A stretch of DNA of 64,000 nucleotides from JAAYUD01 sp041907665. GTDB lineage: Bacteria > Bacteroidota > Bacteroidia > Bacteroidales > Bacteroidaceae. Positions within the stretch are counted from its first letter, which is position 1. The number at the start of each line of letters is the position of its first letter. The notes beneath the pieces are model-generated. The model did not search any database. It saw nothing but the letters and a program-made list of their open reading frames with translations, and was not told the DNA's origin. The position numbers and the translations under genes were made by a program. Shown here piece after piece: positions 17,506-27,938 of the stretch. The stretch covers positions 28,040 to 92,039 of the forward strand of contig JAYRGW010000009.1 in NCBI GenBank assembly GCA_041907665.1. Direction: 5' to 3'.

Positions 17506-20061
17506 ATGAAATATATTCTTGTATTTTTATTTTTGATACCTTTCGCATTTACTACCAATGCCCAGTTACCATATCAAAATCGATCTCTCACTCCCGAAGA
17601 GCGGGCTAATGATTTGCTATCGAGACTTACATTGGAAGAAAAAGTCGGATTGATGCAGAATAACTCTCCTGCCATCCCTCGACTCGGAATTAAGCCCTAT
17701 GAATGGTGGAACGAGGCACTACACGGAGTGGCACGTTCGGGACTTGCCACTGTTTTTCCACAGGCAATCGGAATGGCAGCCTCTTTTGACGACATACTCC
17801 TTCAGAAAGTATTCGATGCAGTCAGCGACGAGGCCCGTGCTAAAAACCGTATAGCCAGGGAACAAAATAGTTATAAGCGATACCAAGGACTGACATTTTG
17901 GACTCCTAATATCAATATATTCCGTGATCCACGTTGGGGAAGAGGACAGGAGACCTATGGAGAAGATCCTTTTTTAACTTCAAAAATGGGAGTAGCAGTA
18001 GTCCGCGGATTGCAAGGACCTGAAAATGCAAAGTATAGCAAGGCTCATGCATGCGCTAAACATTATGCTGTACATTCCGGACCGGAATGGAACAGACATA
18101 AATTCAATGCTGAAAATATAGATCCACGCGATTTATGGGAGACATATTTGCCAGCATTTAAAGACTTGGTGGTAAAAGGCAAAGTAAAAGAAGTGATGTG
18201 TGCATATAATAGATTTGAAGGTGCACCTTGCTGTGGAAGCAATAAATTACTGACTCAGATATTACGCAACGAATGGAATTATAAAGGGATTGTTGTCAGT
18301 GACTGCGGAGCAATAAACGATTTCTACGAAAAAGGGCATCACGAAACTTATGAAAGAAAAACTGACGCAGCAGCAGCGGCTGTTGTTACAGGCACGGACC
18401 TTGAATGTGGAGATGTATATAAATCGCTACCGGAAGCTGTCAAAAGTGGAGTCATACAAGAAAAAGAAATCGATCGTTCTGTATCGAGATTACTCCTAGC
18501 ACGATTTCAACTTGGTGAGATGGACAATAGCACGCCATGGGATACTATTCCGACATCAGTTATAGACAATGAAGCACACAGACACCTTGCCCTCCGTATG
18601 GCACGTGAATCAATCGTTTTATTGCAGAATAAAAATAACATCTTACCCTTAAAAGAGAACATGAATATTGCATTGATCGGGCCGAACGCTAACGATTCTA
18701 TCATGCAATGGGGAAATTACAATGGCTTCCCTTCGCATACTACCACCCTGCTGGAAGCTATGAAACAAAAAATACCTGAAGATCAATTCAGCTACTATCC
18801 GGCATGTGACCGTATCATCGATCGCAATTTTGTCAGTCTATTCAATCAGTGTTCTGCCAAAGGGAAAAAAGGATTTAAAGCTGTGTATTGGAATAACAAG
18901 GAATGCAAAGGAAAACCTGTCGTAGAGAGAGAAGAAAAAAATCCACTTCATTTTACAGTAAACGATACCACAAGTATTGCACCCAATGTTTCCCCGAATA
19001 ATTTTTCAACGATTTATAGTGGTGAAATCTCTTCTGGGAAAAGTAAATCTATAGCATTTCGTATATCGTCAGAGGGAGAATACAAACTATCCATCAATGG
19101 AAAAGTCGTCGTATCAAACAAGGCTGTCTCGGGGCAAACCAAAGATGTTTATATGCTTAAGACCCAACCCGGAAAAATCTATAAAATAGTACTTGCACTC
19201 CTATCTCCAAAGAAAGGTGCCACTCTTAGCTTTGATCTAGGTGAATATAGAAAAATAGATTTCAATCCAATAATCAAACAGCTTGAATATGCCGATGTTG
19301 TTCTTTTTGCAGGTGGTATAGCTCCTTCTCTTGAAGGAGAAGAGATGGCTGTAAGTGCTCCCGGATTTAAAGGTGGGGACCGCACAAATATAGAACTCCC
19401 CGATATACAACGTCAACTTTTGGCAGCGCTCAGAAAAGCAGGAAAAAAAGTGGTGTTCATTAATTTCTCGGGAAGTGCCATAGGTTTGGTTCCCGAAAGT
19501 CAAAATTGTGATGCCATTTTACAAGCATGGTATCCAGGGCAAGCTGGCGGGACTGCTATTGCAGATGTTCTTACCGGTTCTTACAATCCTTCCGGAAGAT
19601 TGCCGATCACTTTCTATAAAAGCGTTGCCCAACTTCCCGACTTCCAAGATTATTCAATGAAAGGGCGTACATATCGATACTTAAAAGAGAAGCCATTATT
19701 TCCTTTCGGGCATGGATTAAGCTTTACCTCATTTGCATACGGGAAAGCTAAGATAGAACACAATGAATTGATCATACCGGTAACAAATGCAGGCGGCAGA
19801 GATGGAGAAGAAGTGGTCCAATTGTATGTACAACGTCCCGAAGATCAAAGTGGCCCAAATAAAACTCTGAGAGGATTTAAGCGTGTTTTTATCGCAGCGG
19901 GAGACACATGTCTGGTTAGCTTCCCACTAAACGAAGAGACCTTCAACTGGTGGGATACTTCTACTAATACCGTACACCCTATGAGCGGGCAGTATAATTT
20001 AATGTATGGAGGAACTTCGGACGACCAAGAATTAAAAAGCTTATCATTCCATAAGGAATAG
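17506..20061 (+). CDS. GH3 family beta-glycosidase, probably beta-xylosidase
   Basis: An 851-residue secreted GH3 enzyme (signal peptide 1-19, TTNAQ). The order is an N-terminal TIM barrel (about 25-350), an alpha/beta domain with an apparent PA14-like insertion (about 455-575), and a C-terminal fibronectin-III-like domain (about 745-851). The nucleophile is Asp266 in VVSDCGAI. The motifs EWWNEALHGVARSG and HYAVHSGPEWNRH, and the RDPRWGRGQETYGEDP block, are those of bacterial and plant beta-xylosidase/arabinosidase-type GH3. Exo-removal of xylose or a related sugar is likely but not proven. It has its own consensus promoter and ends convergent to the HTCS gene. Confidence 0.92.
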   Translation: MKYILVFLFLIPFAFTTNAQLPYQNRSLTPEERANDLLSRLTLEEKVGLMQNNSPAIPRLGIKPYEWWNEALHGVARSGLATVFPQAIGMAASFDDILLQKVFDAVSDEARAKNRIAREQNSYKRYQGLTFWTPNINIFRDPRWGRGQETYGEDPFLTSKMGVAVVRGLQGPENAKYSKAHACAKHYAVHSGPEWNRHKFNAENIDPRDLWETYLPAFKDLVVKGKVKEVMCAYNRFEGAPCCGSNKLLTQILRNEWNYKGIVVSDCGAINDFYEKGHHETYERKTDAAAAAVVTGTDLECGDVYKSLPEAVKSGVIQEKEIDRSVSRLLLARFQLGEMDNSTPWDTIPTSVIDNEAHRHLALRMARESIVLLQNKNNILPLKENMNIALIGPNANDSIMQWGNYNGFPSHTTTLLEAMKQKIPEDQFSYYPACDRIIDRNFVSLFNQCSAKGKKGFKAVYWNNKECKGKPVVEREEKNPLHFTVNDTTSIAPNVSPNNFSTIYSGEISSGKSKSIAFRISSEGEYKLSINGKVVVSNKAVSGQTKDVYMLKTQPGKIYKIVLALLSPKKGATLSFDLGEYRKIDFNPIIKQLEYADVVLFAGGIAPSLEGEEMAVSAPGFKGGDRTNIELPDIQRQLLAALRKAGKKVVFINFSGSAIGLVPESQNCDAILQAWYPGQAGGTAIADVLTGSYNPSGRLPITFYKSVAQLPDFQDYSMKGRTYRYLKEKPLFPFGHGLSFTSFAYGKAKIEHNELIIPVTNAGGRDGEEVVQLYVQRPEDQSGPNKTLRGFKRVFIAAGDTCLVSFPLNEETFNWWDTSTNTVHPMSGQYNLMYGGTSDDQELKSLSFHKE

Positions 20062-20313
20062 TTATGAATAAAACCATTATTATATTTCGAGGAAAGAAAA
20101 GTCCTTTAGCTTCATTTCTTGATAATATTTTCTTAATACCATCTCTATACATTTTCCACTCTTTTGCGCTTCAGCTGAGGCAGATTAGGATAAAGAAATA
20201 GTGGAGATGGTATGGACTTGGTATGGAGAAGGTATGGAGATGATTCGGCATTAGAAAGGCTCATACATGCACCTATAATCTATCGTTTTTACTTTACAAA
20301 CACTTCTTTCTAT
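20062..20313. repeat. Convergent intergenic region with tandem 11-bp repeats
   Basis: Between the GH3 and HTCS 3' ends, three tandem 11-bp units (TGGTATGGACT, TGGTATGGAGA, AGGTATGGAGA) lie at 20208-20240. An inverted copy, ATACCATCTC at 20136-20145, is perfectly complementary to 20204-20213, so a long-range stem could form. No clear T-tailed terminator was found for either gene. Confidence 0.6.
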
Positions 20314-23300
20314 TTATTGAATATTCTTATTAAAGATGTGATCACGGAATTCAGTAGGAGTCATCCCCATTTTCTGCTTAAAACATTTGCTGAAATAACG
20401 GGGATCGTTAATTCCCACCATATAAGAGATCTGAGTCATAGTAAATTCTCCCGACTCAATCAATTTTATAGCATGCTTAATGCGCATCTCCTTTATAAAC
20501 TCGACAGGAGCCAAACCGGTTAAAGATTTCAGCTTTTTAAAAAACACTGATCGGCTTACGGCAAGTTCCTGTACCAAATCGTCCACAACCAAATCACCAT
20601 TATCCATATTCTTCTCCATCAAGTCAGTCAATTTATCCATAAACTCTTTATCCCGCCGCGATATGCCAGGAACATGTTCTTCCATTGAAAGAGGGTCCGC
20701 CTGATTCAAATCCAAGTCTCCCTCGGGATTAGCATGATACTTCTGCTGCAATTTTCGGCGCTGTTGAAGCAGGTTCTTAACGCGCACTTTTAAATAAACA
20801 GCGCTAAAAGGCTTAGTAATATAGTCATCAGCCCCATATTCTATTCCTTCCAGTTTGCTCTCCTCAGAAGTTTTAGCTGTAAGTAATACAATCGGAATAT
20901 GACTGGTGTTCATATCAGCTCTAAGTTCACGAGTCATTGAAATCCCATCTTTTTCGGGCATCATCACATCACTGATTATAATATCGGGAAGATATTTCAA
21001 TGCTTTATTCCATCCTTGCAACCCATCTATAGCCTCAACAACCCTATATTCAGAAGAAAAAATACTCCGTAAGAACAATCTTAGTTCAGCATTATCTTCC
21101 ACTATCAGCATAAGTTCCTTTGACGTAATATCTTCATCGTAAAGGTCTTGGTCAGCCATTGCTTCTGTTGTTTCACAACTATCAGAAACAGGCTTCAGTT
21201 CCAACTCAACAGTCGAATCGTCCTGCAAGAATTCCACTTCGCTTTCATAATGTTCCTTACCTTTCAGGAAGCTGACCATGAAGCAACTCCCCTCTCCTAA
21301 TCTGCTATCTACCGTTATGTTTCCTTTATGCATTTCCACCAATTCCTTCACCAAAGACAATCCGATACCGGTACTAGCCTGATGAAACAGATTTTGATCA
21401 ATCAGATTTTCAAAACGGACAAAAAGAGATTTCTTCTTATTTTCGGCTATACCAATCCCTTGATCCTGAACCCCGATTGAAACAGTGGTCTCATCTTCCC
21501 GAATGAAAACCGTAATCATTTTCCCATTAGGAGTGTATTTGAAAGCGTTTGAAAGAAGATTAAATATGATTTTTTCAAATTTATCCGAATCAACCCACAT
21601 ATAAAGTTCCTTGCTCTCCGTCTCAAATAGAAAATCTATTTGATGCTCTTCAGCCGCAGAGTCAAAGTTCTCCATTATCCTTTGGATAAAAGAGACAATG
21701 TTGACCCGTTGCACCTTCATTTTCATCTTTTTGTTCTGAATTTTACGAAAGTCTAATATTTGGTTCACCAATCGTAACATGCGACTCGTATTGCGTTCGA
21801 CTATCTGTAGCTGCTCACGGGCTGTCGGGGGGATTTGTGGATTCTGCAGCACACATTCTACCGGTCCCGCTATCAATGTAAGAGGGGTACGTAGTTCATG
21901 GGATATATCGGTAAAGAAACGAAGTTTCATATCTGTCATTTGCTGTTCCATTGAGACGCGATGTTTCAACCGGTAAATAGTAAAGAGAATATATGCCGTA
22001 ACGACAATTATGGCTATAATAAAAAGTACATAAAGTAGATAAGCCAAAGGAGTCTCCCAAAATGAAGGCAATATCTCGATATTAAGCGAGCGAATATTGC
22101 TTGTCCAAACGCCATCACTGTTAGTTGAACGGACTTTAAACACATAATGACCCTTCGGCAAATTGGTATAAGTGGCTAATCGCTGGTTGCCAACATAGTT
22201 CCAATTCTTTTCAAATCCCTCTAGCATATAAGCATATTGGATTTCAGAAGGAGCCGAATAGTCAAGAGCTGCAAATGAGATAGAAAAGATATTTTCTTTA
22301 TGTGACAAACGCAACTCCTTCACATCATCCAATGTTTGTTTTAGTATGGATTTGTCCCCTGGCATCACATCCTGATTGGCAATTAGCAATTTGGATAAAA
22401 CAATTGCCGGAATGTAGTTACTTTTCTTTATAGAATCCGGATTAAAGGAGAATATACCGGTATTGGAGCCAAAAAGCATTCCGCCCATCGAAAGATAAGC
22501 TGAAGCTGCTTCACTAAATCTGACAGGAAAGGAAATTGTCTTATCATCATAATTTTCAAAGCGCTCAGTTGAAGGAATAAATTTACTAACTCCGTTTTCC
22601 GTACTTAACCATAGATTCCCATGATTATCCTCCTGCATGGACAAGATTATATCTGAAGAAAGCCCTTCATTCACGGTATACGATTTAAACTCGGCATTGC
22701 CTCTCTTATCTAGAGATATAAGTTTGTTTAATCCTCCACCGAACGTGGCAGCATAAAGTTCTTTCTTTTTCGTCACAGTAATCCAATGTACATCATTGTT
22801 GCTTATGCTGTGATATTTTTCGGGTACCCGCGAATAATGGTGAAAAACAATATCTTCGGGATTCTTAAAACTTTCATCAAACATTAAAGCTCCGACAGTT
22901 GTACCGATCCAAAGATGCCCACTCCTATCACTCGTTATAAAACGAGCCTTATAGCAGTTATCTATAGGATAATTTTTCAAATTGTTTCGGTGATTAATAA
23001 AGACTTCTTTCCCTTTTTGATCCCGAGTTAAATAATTTATTCCACCCCCATAAGTAGCTACCCATATCCGGCCACACTTGTCTTGATAGGCGCAATACAC
23101 ATTATCATTGCTAAGGCTATATATATCATTTTTATCATATTTGTACCGCTTAATCTTATAGTGAAGGCTCTGCCGTTCGGGTTCCGCTTTTATTAGTCCC
23201 TCCCCTTTTGTTGCAATCCAAATGTTTCTCATGCTATCTTGCATGATAAAATAAACCGTACCGCGTATAGGTAAACCGGAGTTAGAGACGGCTCCGGTTT

Positions 23301-24762
23301 CTGTAAGGTATCCACAATATCTTCCTTGCTTATACACCCTTAATTTACCATCTTTCAAGCCTACCCACAAGTTACGCTCACGATCTTCACATAAAGCGCG
23401 CACTTCATTACTTAACGATTCATAAGAATGAGGCTCAGGGGTTATCATACGAAACTGTGGATGTCGAAATGTTATCTTCTCAAGTCCTTTTGAATGGGTA
23501 CACATCCACAAATTACCTTGCCTGTCGGAAAAAGCACTGTGAATTTTGTTGGAGAAGTGCCAATTATCACCGGACAAGCTATTATAAAAAGACTTTAAGC
23601 TATTGCTCTTCCGGTCAAAATAAGAAAATCCTCCTCCATAAGGGTGTACCCATACCGTTCCATAAATATCTTCATGAATATGAAAGGCAGGATGAGAACG
23701 GTCAGTTGTCGTAGCCTCAACTGCTAACTCTTCACATTTCAATATCTTCGTACGAGGATTAAAGTGAACCACTTTACCCGGTACATGTTGTTCAAACCAC
23801 ACTTCTAATGATTTATCCACATAGACCGAAATGATTGGAGAACCCGGAAAAAGAGAAGCGGGATAGTGCTCCATCAATTTTGTTTTAAGCGTATATACAA
23901 AAAAACCATCTTTGTCAGTAACAAAAATCATTTCTTTAGTTCCCAATCCAGCAATTGCAACAATATGCGAATTCGTCGGCACTTTTAGTAAATTAAATCG
24001 CCCTGTATTCTTTTGATAACACCATATTCTTCCTCCATCCGAACCAAAATAGAGTTGGGAGCCAGACTCTAAACAAGAATAAAAGGACTGACCAGCCGCT
24101 TTTTTATGCAATTCATCATTTTCAGCAAAATAAAAAGCTGGAGAGTTTTCTCCAATGCGAATCTTACCGAGCCCATTATTGGTAAGTACCCATTCATTGC
24201 CTATCAAATCCTGATATACTTTAAATGCTCTCACGATGGGAAAAGACTTCTTTTGAGATGAATACCGCTCAGAGGTCAATTTATAGTTTTCCGGATTGGT
24301 AATCACTCTAATAGCTCCATCAGAATCCGTCAAAAGCCATACTGTACCATTATCGAGTATAATTATTTTAGTAATGGTTATATTACTACCTTCGTGATTG
24401 TCAGCCGGAACACGTTCAAAAAATTCAGTCTTAGGATTAAAGCGATATACATGGTTGTCATAAGTCAATAACCAAATAAAACCATACTTATCCTCTCCCA
24501 TATAGTCTATTCTATTATGACTTAAGGTTATCTTATTATCCAGTCTGGCCTTATACTTTCTGAAAGAGTAACCATCAAATTTATTAATACCATCCCAAGT
24601 AGAAAACCACATATTCCCTTTATGATCCTGAAGAATCGACATAATGGTGTTTTGAGACAACCCGTTTTCCGAAGAATAATGAGTAAAAATACAGTCATGC
24701 TGCCCTTTGACAACAGTCGAAAACAATAATATATTTAATATGAAATATAAGGTTCTTTTCAT
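20314..24762 (-). CDS. Hybrid two-component system regulator (HTCS) of the pectin locus
   Basis: A 1482-residue one-protein sensor and transcription factor. A signal peptide (1-20) is followed by periplasmic Reg_prop beta-propeller repeats (about 25-790; recurring D-x-x-GNMWFST/GNLWLST-type strands) and a Y_Y_Y domain (about 820-890). A membrane helix lies near 908-935. The histidine kinase follows with His955 in FFTDISHELRTPLTL and an ATPase domain (about 1060-1175). The receiver domain has the phospho-acceptor Asp1265 in IIISDVMMPEKDG. An AraC-type HTH ends the protein (about 1385-1480). Such proteins sense an oligosaccharide in the periplasm and switch on susCD operons. It is divergent from the esterase gene. 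Confidence 0.95.
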   Translation of the reverse strand: MKRTLYFILNILLFSTVVKGQHDCIFTHYSSENGLSQNTIMSILQDHKGNMWFSTWDGINKFDGYSFRKYKARLDNKITLSHNRIDYMGEDKYGFIWLLTYDNHVYRFNPKTEFFERVPADNHEGSNITITKIIILDNGTVWLLTDSDGAIRVITNPENYKLTSERYSSQKKSFPIVRAFKVYQDLIGNEWVLTNNGLGKIRIGENSPAFYFAENDELHKKAAGQSFYSCLESGSQLYFGSDGGRIWCYQKNTGRFNLLKVPTNSHIVAIAGLGTKEMIFVTDKDGFFVYTLKTKLMEHYPASLFPGSPIISVYVDKSLEVWFEQHVPGKVVHFNPRTKILKCEELAVEATTTDRSHPAFHIHEDIYGTVWVHPYGGGFSYFDRKSNSLKSFYNSLSGDNWHFSNKIHSAFSDRQGNLWMCTHSKGLEKITFRHPQFRMITPEPHSYESLSNEVRALCEDRERNLWVGLKDGKLRVYKQGRYCGYLTETGAVSNSGLPIRGTVYFIMQDSMRNIWIATKGEGLIKAEPERQSLHYKIKRYKYDKNDIYSLSNDNVYCAYQDKCGRIWVATYGGGINYLTRDQKGKEVFINHRNNLKNYPIDNCYKARFITSDRSGHLWIGTTVGALMFDESFKNPEDIVFHHYSRVPEKYHSISNNDVHWITVTKKKELYAATFGGGLNKLISLDKRGNAEFKSYTVNEGLSSDIILSMQEDNHGNLWLSTENGVSKFIPSTERFENYDDKTISFPVRFSEAASAYLSMGGMLFGSNTGIFSFNPDSIKKSNYIPAIVLSKLLIANQDVMPGDKSILKQTLDDVKELRLSHKENIFSISFAALDYSAPSEIQYAYMLEGFEKNWNYVGNQRLATYTNLPKGHYVFKVRSTNSDGVWTSNIRSLNIEILPSFWETPLAYLLYVLFIIAIIVVTAYILFTIYRLKHRVSMEQQMTDMKLRFFTDISHELRTPLTLIAGPVECVLQNPQIPPTAREQLQIVERNTSRMLRLVNQILDFRKIQNKKMKMKVQRVNIVSFIQRIMENFDSAAEEHQIDFLFETESKELYMWVDSDKFEKIIFNLLSNAFKYTPNGKMITVFIREDETTVSIGVQDQGIGIAENKKKSLFVRFENLIDQNLFHQASTGIGLSLVKELVEMHKGNITVDSRLGEGSCFMVSFLKGKEHYESEVEFLQDDSTVELELKPVSDSCETTEAMADQDLYDEDITSKELMLIVEDNAELRLFLRSIFSSEYRVVEAIDGLQGWNKALKYLPDIIISDVMMPEKDGISMTRELRADMNTSHIPIVLLTAKTSEESKLEGIEYGADDYITKPFSAVYLKVRVKNLLQQRRKLQQKYHANPEGDLDLNQADPLSMEEHVPGISRRDKEFMDKLTDLMEKNMDNGDLVVDDLVQELAVSRSVFFKKLKSLTGLAPVEFIKEMRIKHAIKLIESGEFTMTQISYMVGINDPRYFSKCFKQKMGMTPTEFRDHIFNKNIQ

Positions 24763-24786
24763 AGCGGAAGATCTATTCTATTGGGG

Positions 24787-24824
24787 TAAAGATACATAAA
24801 TCAGCTTTATATTACTTATCTTTG
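24787..24824. promoter_or_regulatory. Divergent promoters for the HTCS and the alpha/beta hydrolase
   Basis: On the plus strand TATCTTTG at 24817-24824 is a full -7 match, 24 bp before the ATG at 24849. On the minus strand 24787-24794 reads TATCTTTA, one mismatch from consensus, 24 bp before the HTCS start. Both genes have short leaders. Confidence 0.5.
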
Positions 24825-24848
24825 TGAATATTTTAATCGCTTTAGTCT

Positions 24849-26006
24849 ATGAAACAATCTATTCTTTTTATTTTTATATTACTATCATGCTTTTTTAATG
24901 TATTAGGACAAAATAAAGACAGCATAAATTATGGAATTACCAAAAATATGCCCCTATTTTATAAACAACTGAAAGAACAACTATCCTATCCAATGGCATG
25001 GGAAAAATCTCCTATTAGAAACTTCAACAAATGGAGGAATAAAGCGAGAAAACAAGTTTTTGAATGTATGAAGAATGTTTCGCCGGCACCAGATAGCTAT
25101 AATATGGAAATCATTGCCACGGAAAAACGTAATGGGTATGAAGTACAAAAAATAACATTCAACTTGTCCTCTTGGTATAGAGTCCCGGCTTATTTGCTAG
25201 TACCGCAAGGGAAAGGTCCTTTTCCAGCGATTGCAATGCTGCACGATCATGGCGCTCACTTCTCTATTGGTAAAGAGAAAATGGTACGCCCCTTTGAAGT
25301 TAAGAAAGAAGTACTTGCTGACGCCGACGATTGGAGCACACGTTGCTATGACAGCCAATACACCGGAGATTATTTTGCAGAACATGGTTATGTCGTATTA
25401 TCTGTGGATGCGCTGTTTTGGGGAGAAAGAGGTCAGAAGGAAGGGCCAAACTATGAAGGACAGCAAGCTTTAGCATCCAATTTTCTACAAATGGGTGCAT
25501 CATGGAGTGCCTTTATTACCATGGACGATATACGAAGTACAGACTTTTTAGCTTCCTTATCTTTTGTCAATGCAAGTAAAATCGGCTGTCTAGGCTTCTC
25601 AATGGGAGGTTATCGTTCATGGATGCTTTCGGCACTGACTGACCGTATAAAAGCTTCCGCTTCTATTTGCTGGATGAATACCACCGAATACTTAATGGAT
25701 TTATCAAATAACCAGAATAAGGGGGGATCAGCTTACTCAATGCTCATTCCAAATGTACGACTCTACCTCGACTATCCCCATGTAGCTAGTATAGGCTGTC
25801 CCAAACCATCTTTATTCTTCAACGGAACAAAAGATAAGCTTTTCCCGGTAAAAGGCGTGGAAGATGCTTACTCAATCTTGCACAAAGTATGGAGTAGTCA
25901 GCATGCTTCTGAAAAGTTGGTGACCAAGCTTTGGGACGAAAAGCATTTTTTTAATAAAAGCATGCAGAAAGAGACCTTGGAATTCTTTGATAAATGGCTG
26001 AAGTAA
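24849..26006 (+). CDS. Secreted alpha/beta hydrolase, putative carbohydrate esterase
   Basis: A 385-residue protein with a signal peptide (1-20). It has the fold of the dienelactone hydrolase/Abhydrolase_7-type group often called acetyl xylan esterase. The nucleophile Ser251 is in the elbow GFSMGG. The Asp is probably in FNGTKDKLFP near 328, and the His in DEKHFF near 367. An AMLHDHGAH segment near 130 could form the oxyanion region. The family removes acyl groups from sugars; deacetylation of pectin is a reasonable guess from the locus. It is transcribed divergently from the HTCS and converges on the frameshifted CE12-CE8 gene. Confidence 0.75.
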   Translation: MKQSILFIFILLSCFFNVLGQNKDSINYGITKNMPLFYKQLKEQLSYPMAWEKSPIRNFNKWRNKARKQVFECMKNVSPAPDSYNMEIIATEKRNGYEVQKITFNLSSWYRVPAYLLVPQGKGPFPAIAMLHDHGAHFSIGKEKMVRPFEVKKEVLADADDWSTRCYDSQYTGDYFAEHGYVVLSVDALFWGERGQKEGPNYEGQQALASNFLQMGASWSAFITMDDIRSTDFLASLSFVNASKIGCLGFSMGGYRSWMLSALTDRIKASASICWMNTTEYLMDLSNNQNKGGSAYSMLIPNVRLYLDYPHVASIGCPKPSLFFNGTKDKLFPVKGVEDAYSILHKVWSSQHASEKLVTKLWDEKHFFNKSMQKETLEFFDKWLK

Positions 26007-26034
26007 TTTTTTGACAAGCCTTCTACCCGCGATC

Positions 26035-27800
26035 TTATCTTTTTATATCCAACAAAGCATTCCCGTTTTTAACAGGATCCCAATTATCTTCCCCGGAAAG
26101 CACAGTTTCTATCTCATATCCGTGAGTAGACTTCAACTGACTTGAAAAAGGAACACGCTCTTTGGGATTTGCACCATCTCCTTTGCTTTGAAACTCGGCG
26201 TAAAAGACGGTCTTCTCAGCATCTTTCTTTCCCCAGTTATGCCACCCGGCAGGAAGAATATGTTTTCCAAGATCACATCTAATAAAGACAGCTTTTGCAT
26301 AGGATCTCCAAGGCCTTGATAAGTAAACGTCATCGACTCCTTCACTGGCTGTAAGTACACAATCATAGAATGCATAGCCATATTTCTGTCCCTGATCGGT
26401 AGAAGGTGCGTGACATACCCATTACCCTTACTATGAATATGACACCGGTTAAATACCGCTGTCGACCATCCGAAAATAAAATCAACAGTACCTTCAATAT
26501 AACAATCCTCATAATACTGACGGCATCCTTTTCCATAAGTGTAAAGAGTGTCCTGGAATCCGATAAAACGACAATTTTTGAAATAGGCACGATCGCCACT
26601 CACAAAGCATGCGACAGCTTGCCCCACGGGACCGGAAGTGTTTTCAAAAGTAATATGCTCGGCATAAAAATCCGGAGCATAAATATAACAGGAAGAAGAT
26701 CCGGAAGTACCTTTTGTCTCTCCGAAAATATTCTTTTTATCAGCATAATCATCATAAGAAATAACAGCACCTTCTTGTCCTATCAAGGAAATATTTATTT
26801 TACTCTCCTGAATGATTAGCTTTTCATAATATACACCTTTACGAACCAGAATAGTTGTACGCATATTCTTGCGAAAATCGGGTACAGCGTTTATCGCTTC
26901 CTGCACACTAAAGAAATCACCGCTACCATCCTGTGCCACAACAAAGTCATAATGTCGCACATACTTAGCTAGCTCAGGCACAGCCTTTGCTATGGCATCC
27001 ATTGCCAGGCCGGCAACAATACGCCCGCCATGTATATTGAGATGGGTGTCATCTTCTCGACCTTTGGAACAAGCAAGATACTTATTTGCCGGTATCCACA
27101 TAAAGAGTTTCTTCGATTCCATGGCACCCATCCCCTCAACCAAATCATGAGTCATTTTATTCATATCGACAAAAGGGACATTCAACTCTTTGGCTACATT
27201 GCGCGGAGAATTCAAATATGCCCCATGAGTATCGATCAATTTTACCTCTTTTGCAAAAAGGGTTTTATTGATAGCTTTATATGCTGTGTCTTGATTAATA
27301 TTTTTTCTTACATTATCTTGAGTTATTGCATTCTTAATCGCATTACTCCCGGGCAATCCGAAATTTCGCCTAACAATCGAGTTAAATAATACGGGAATCC
27401 CCCCTCTTGCACGGGTTTCGTTTACAAAACGTACTAAGTTAGCATCAAAAGATGATCCCGGATCAGTATGACGTTTAGGGTCATCCTTTTCATCATTATG
27501 TCCGAATTGGATAAAGACATAATCGCCTTTCTTTATACGCGAAACAACAATGCCCCAACGACCTTCATCAATAAAGCTTTTAGAACTGCGCCCGTTTACA
27601 GCGTGATTCTCGACCCTTATTCCCTCCGACAAGAATCCGGGTAACATTTGCCCCCAACCTCTTTCGGGATTATCTCCAGCCAGTTCTTTATTAGCCATGG
27701 TTGAATCGCCAATCATAAAAATCGTAACAACCGGTTTTTCTATTTCAAAAGAAGAAAAGAGTAGCAATAAAGCTAGAAAAAAAGTCCATCTATATTTCAT
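26035..27800 (-). pseudogene. CE12-CE8 fusion (rhamnogalacturonan acetylesterase plus pectin methylesterase), frameshifted in CE8
   Basis: Residues about 25-275 form an SGNH acetylesterase of CE12 type: block I IGDSTMA, NGRSSKSF, block III QFGHNDEKDDP and the DDTHLNIHGG block with Asp and His. Residues from about 285 form a CE8 pectin methylesterase beta-helix, with FQDTLY and the IEGTVDFIFG signature holding the catalytic Asp residues. After GNGYVT the frame breaks at about 26409/26410 and the original frame runs out at 26133. In another frame the expected CE8 remainder continues (APSTDQGQKYGYAF, VYLSRPWRSY, ILPAGWHNW) to a stop at 26035-26037. One base appears to be missing; the repaired protein would be about 588 residues. 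The shifted product loses the substrate-binding RPWR motif, so the CE8 half is probably dead while CE12 may still fold. Confidence 0.85.
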
Positions 27801-27881
27801 AATTTTATCCGTTTAATTCCATTTTTTTATATCATCATAAAATAAATTCAAGCTTTGCTTTTAAAACAGACAGAGCTTTAA

Positions 27882-27913
27882 TTTGCCAGTTCAAGATTAA
27901 TCCTATAAGTTTG
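27882..27913 (+). promoter_or_regulatory. Consensus promoter of kdgF
   Basis: TTTG at 27882-27885 and TAAGTTTG at 27906-27913 are 20 bp apart, a full match to TTTG-N19-21-TAnnTTTG. It lies 25 bp before the ATG at 27939. Confidence 0.75.
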
Positions 27914-27938
27914 CTCCTAAATTATCAAACTCAAATTG

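Noticed and set aside
20212..20523. 103-residue ORF across the HTCS 3' end
   Set aside because: Covers tandem repeats and the antisense of the AraC domain; no independent support.
26380..26420. Programmed frameshift in the CE8 domain
   Set aside because: No slippery heptamer, homopolymer or following stem-loop at the break; a mutation or error is simpler.
26406..26819. 137-residue ORF antisense to the CE12-CE8 gene
   Set aside because: Shadow of beta-helix repeats rich in Ile and Thr; the coding strand is clear from CE8 motifs.
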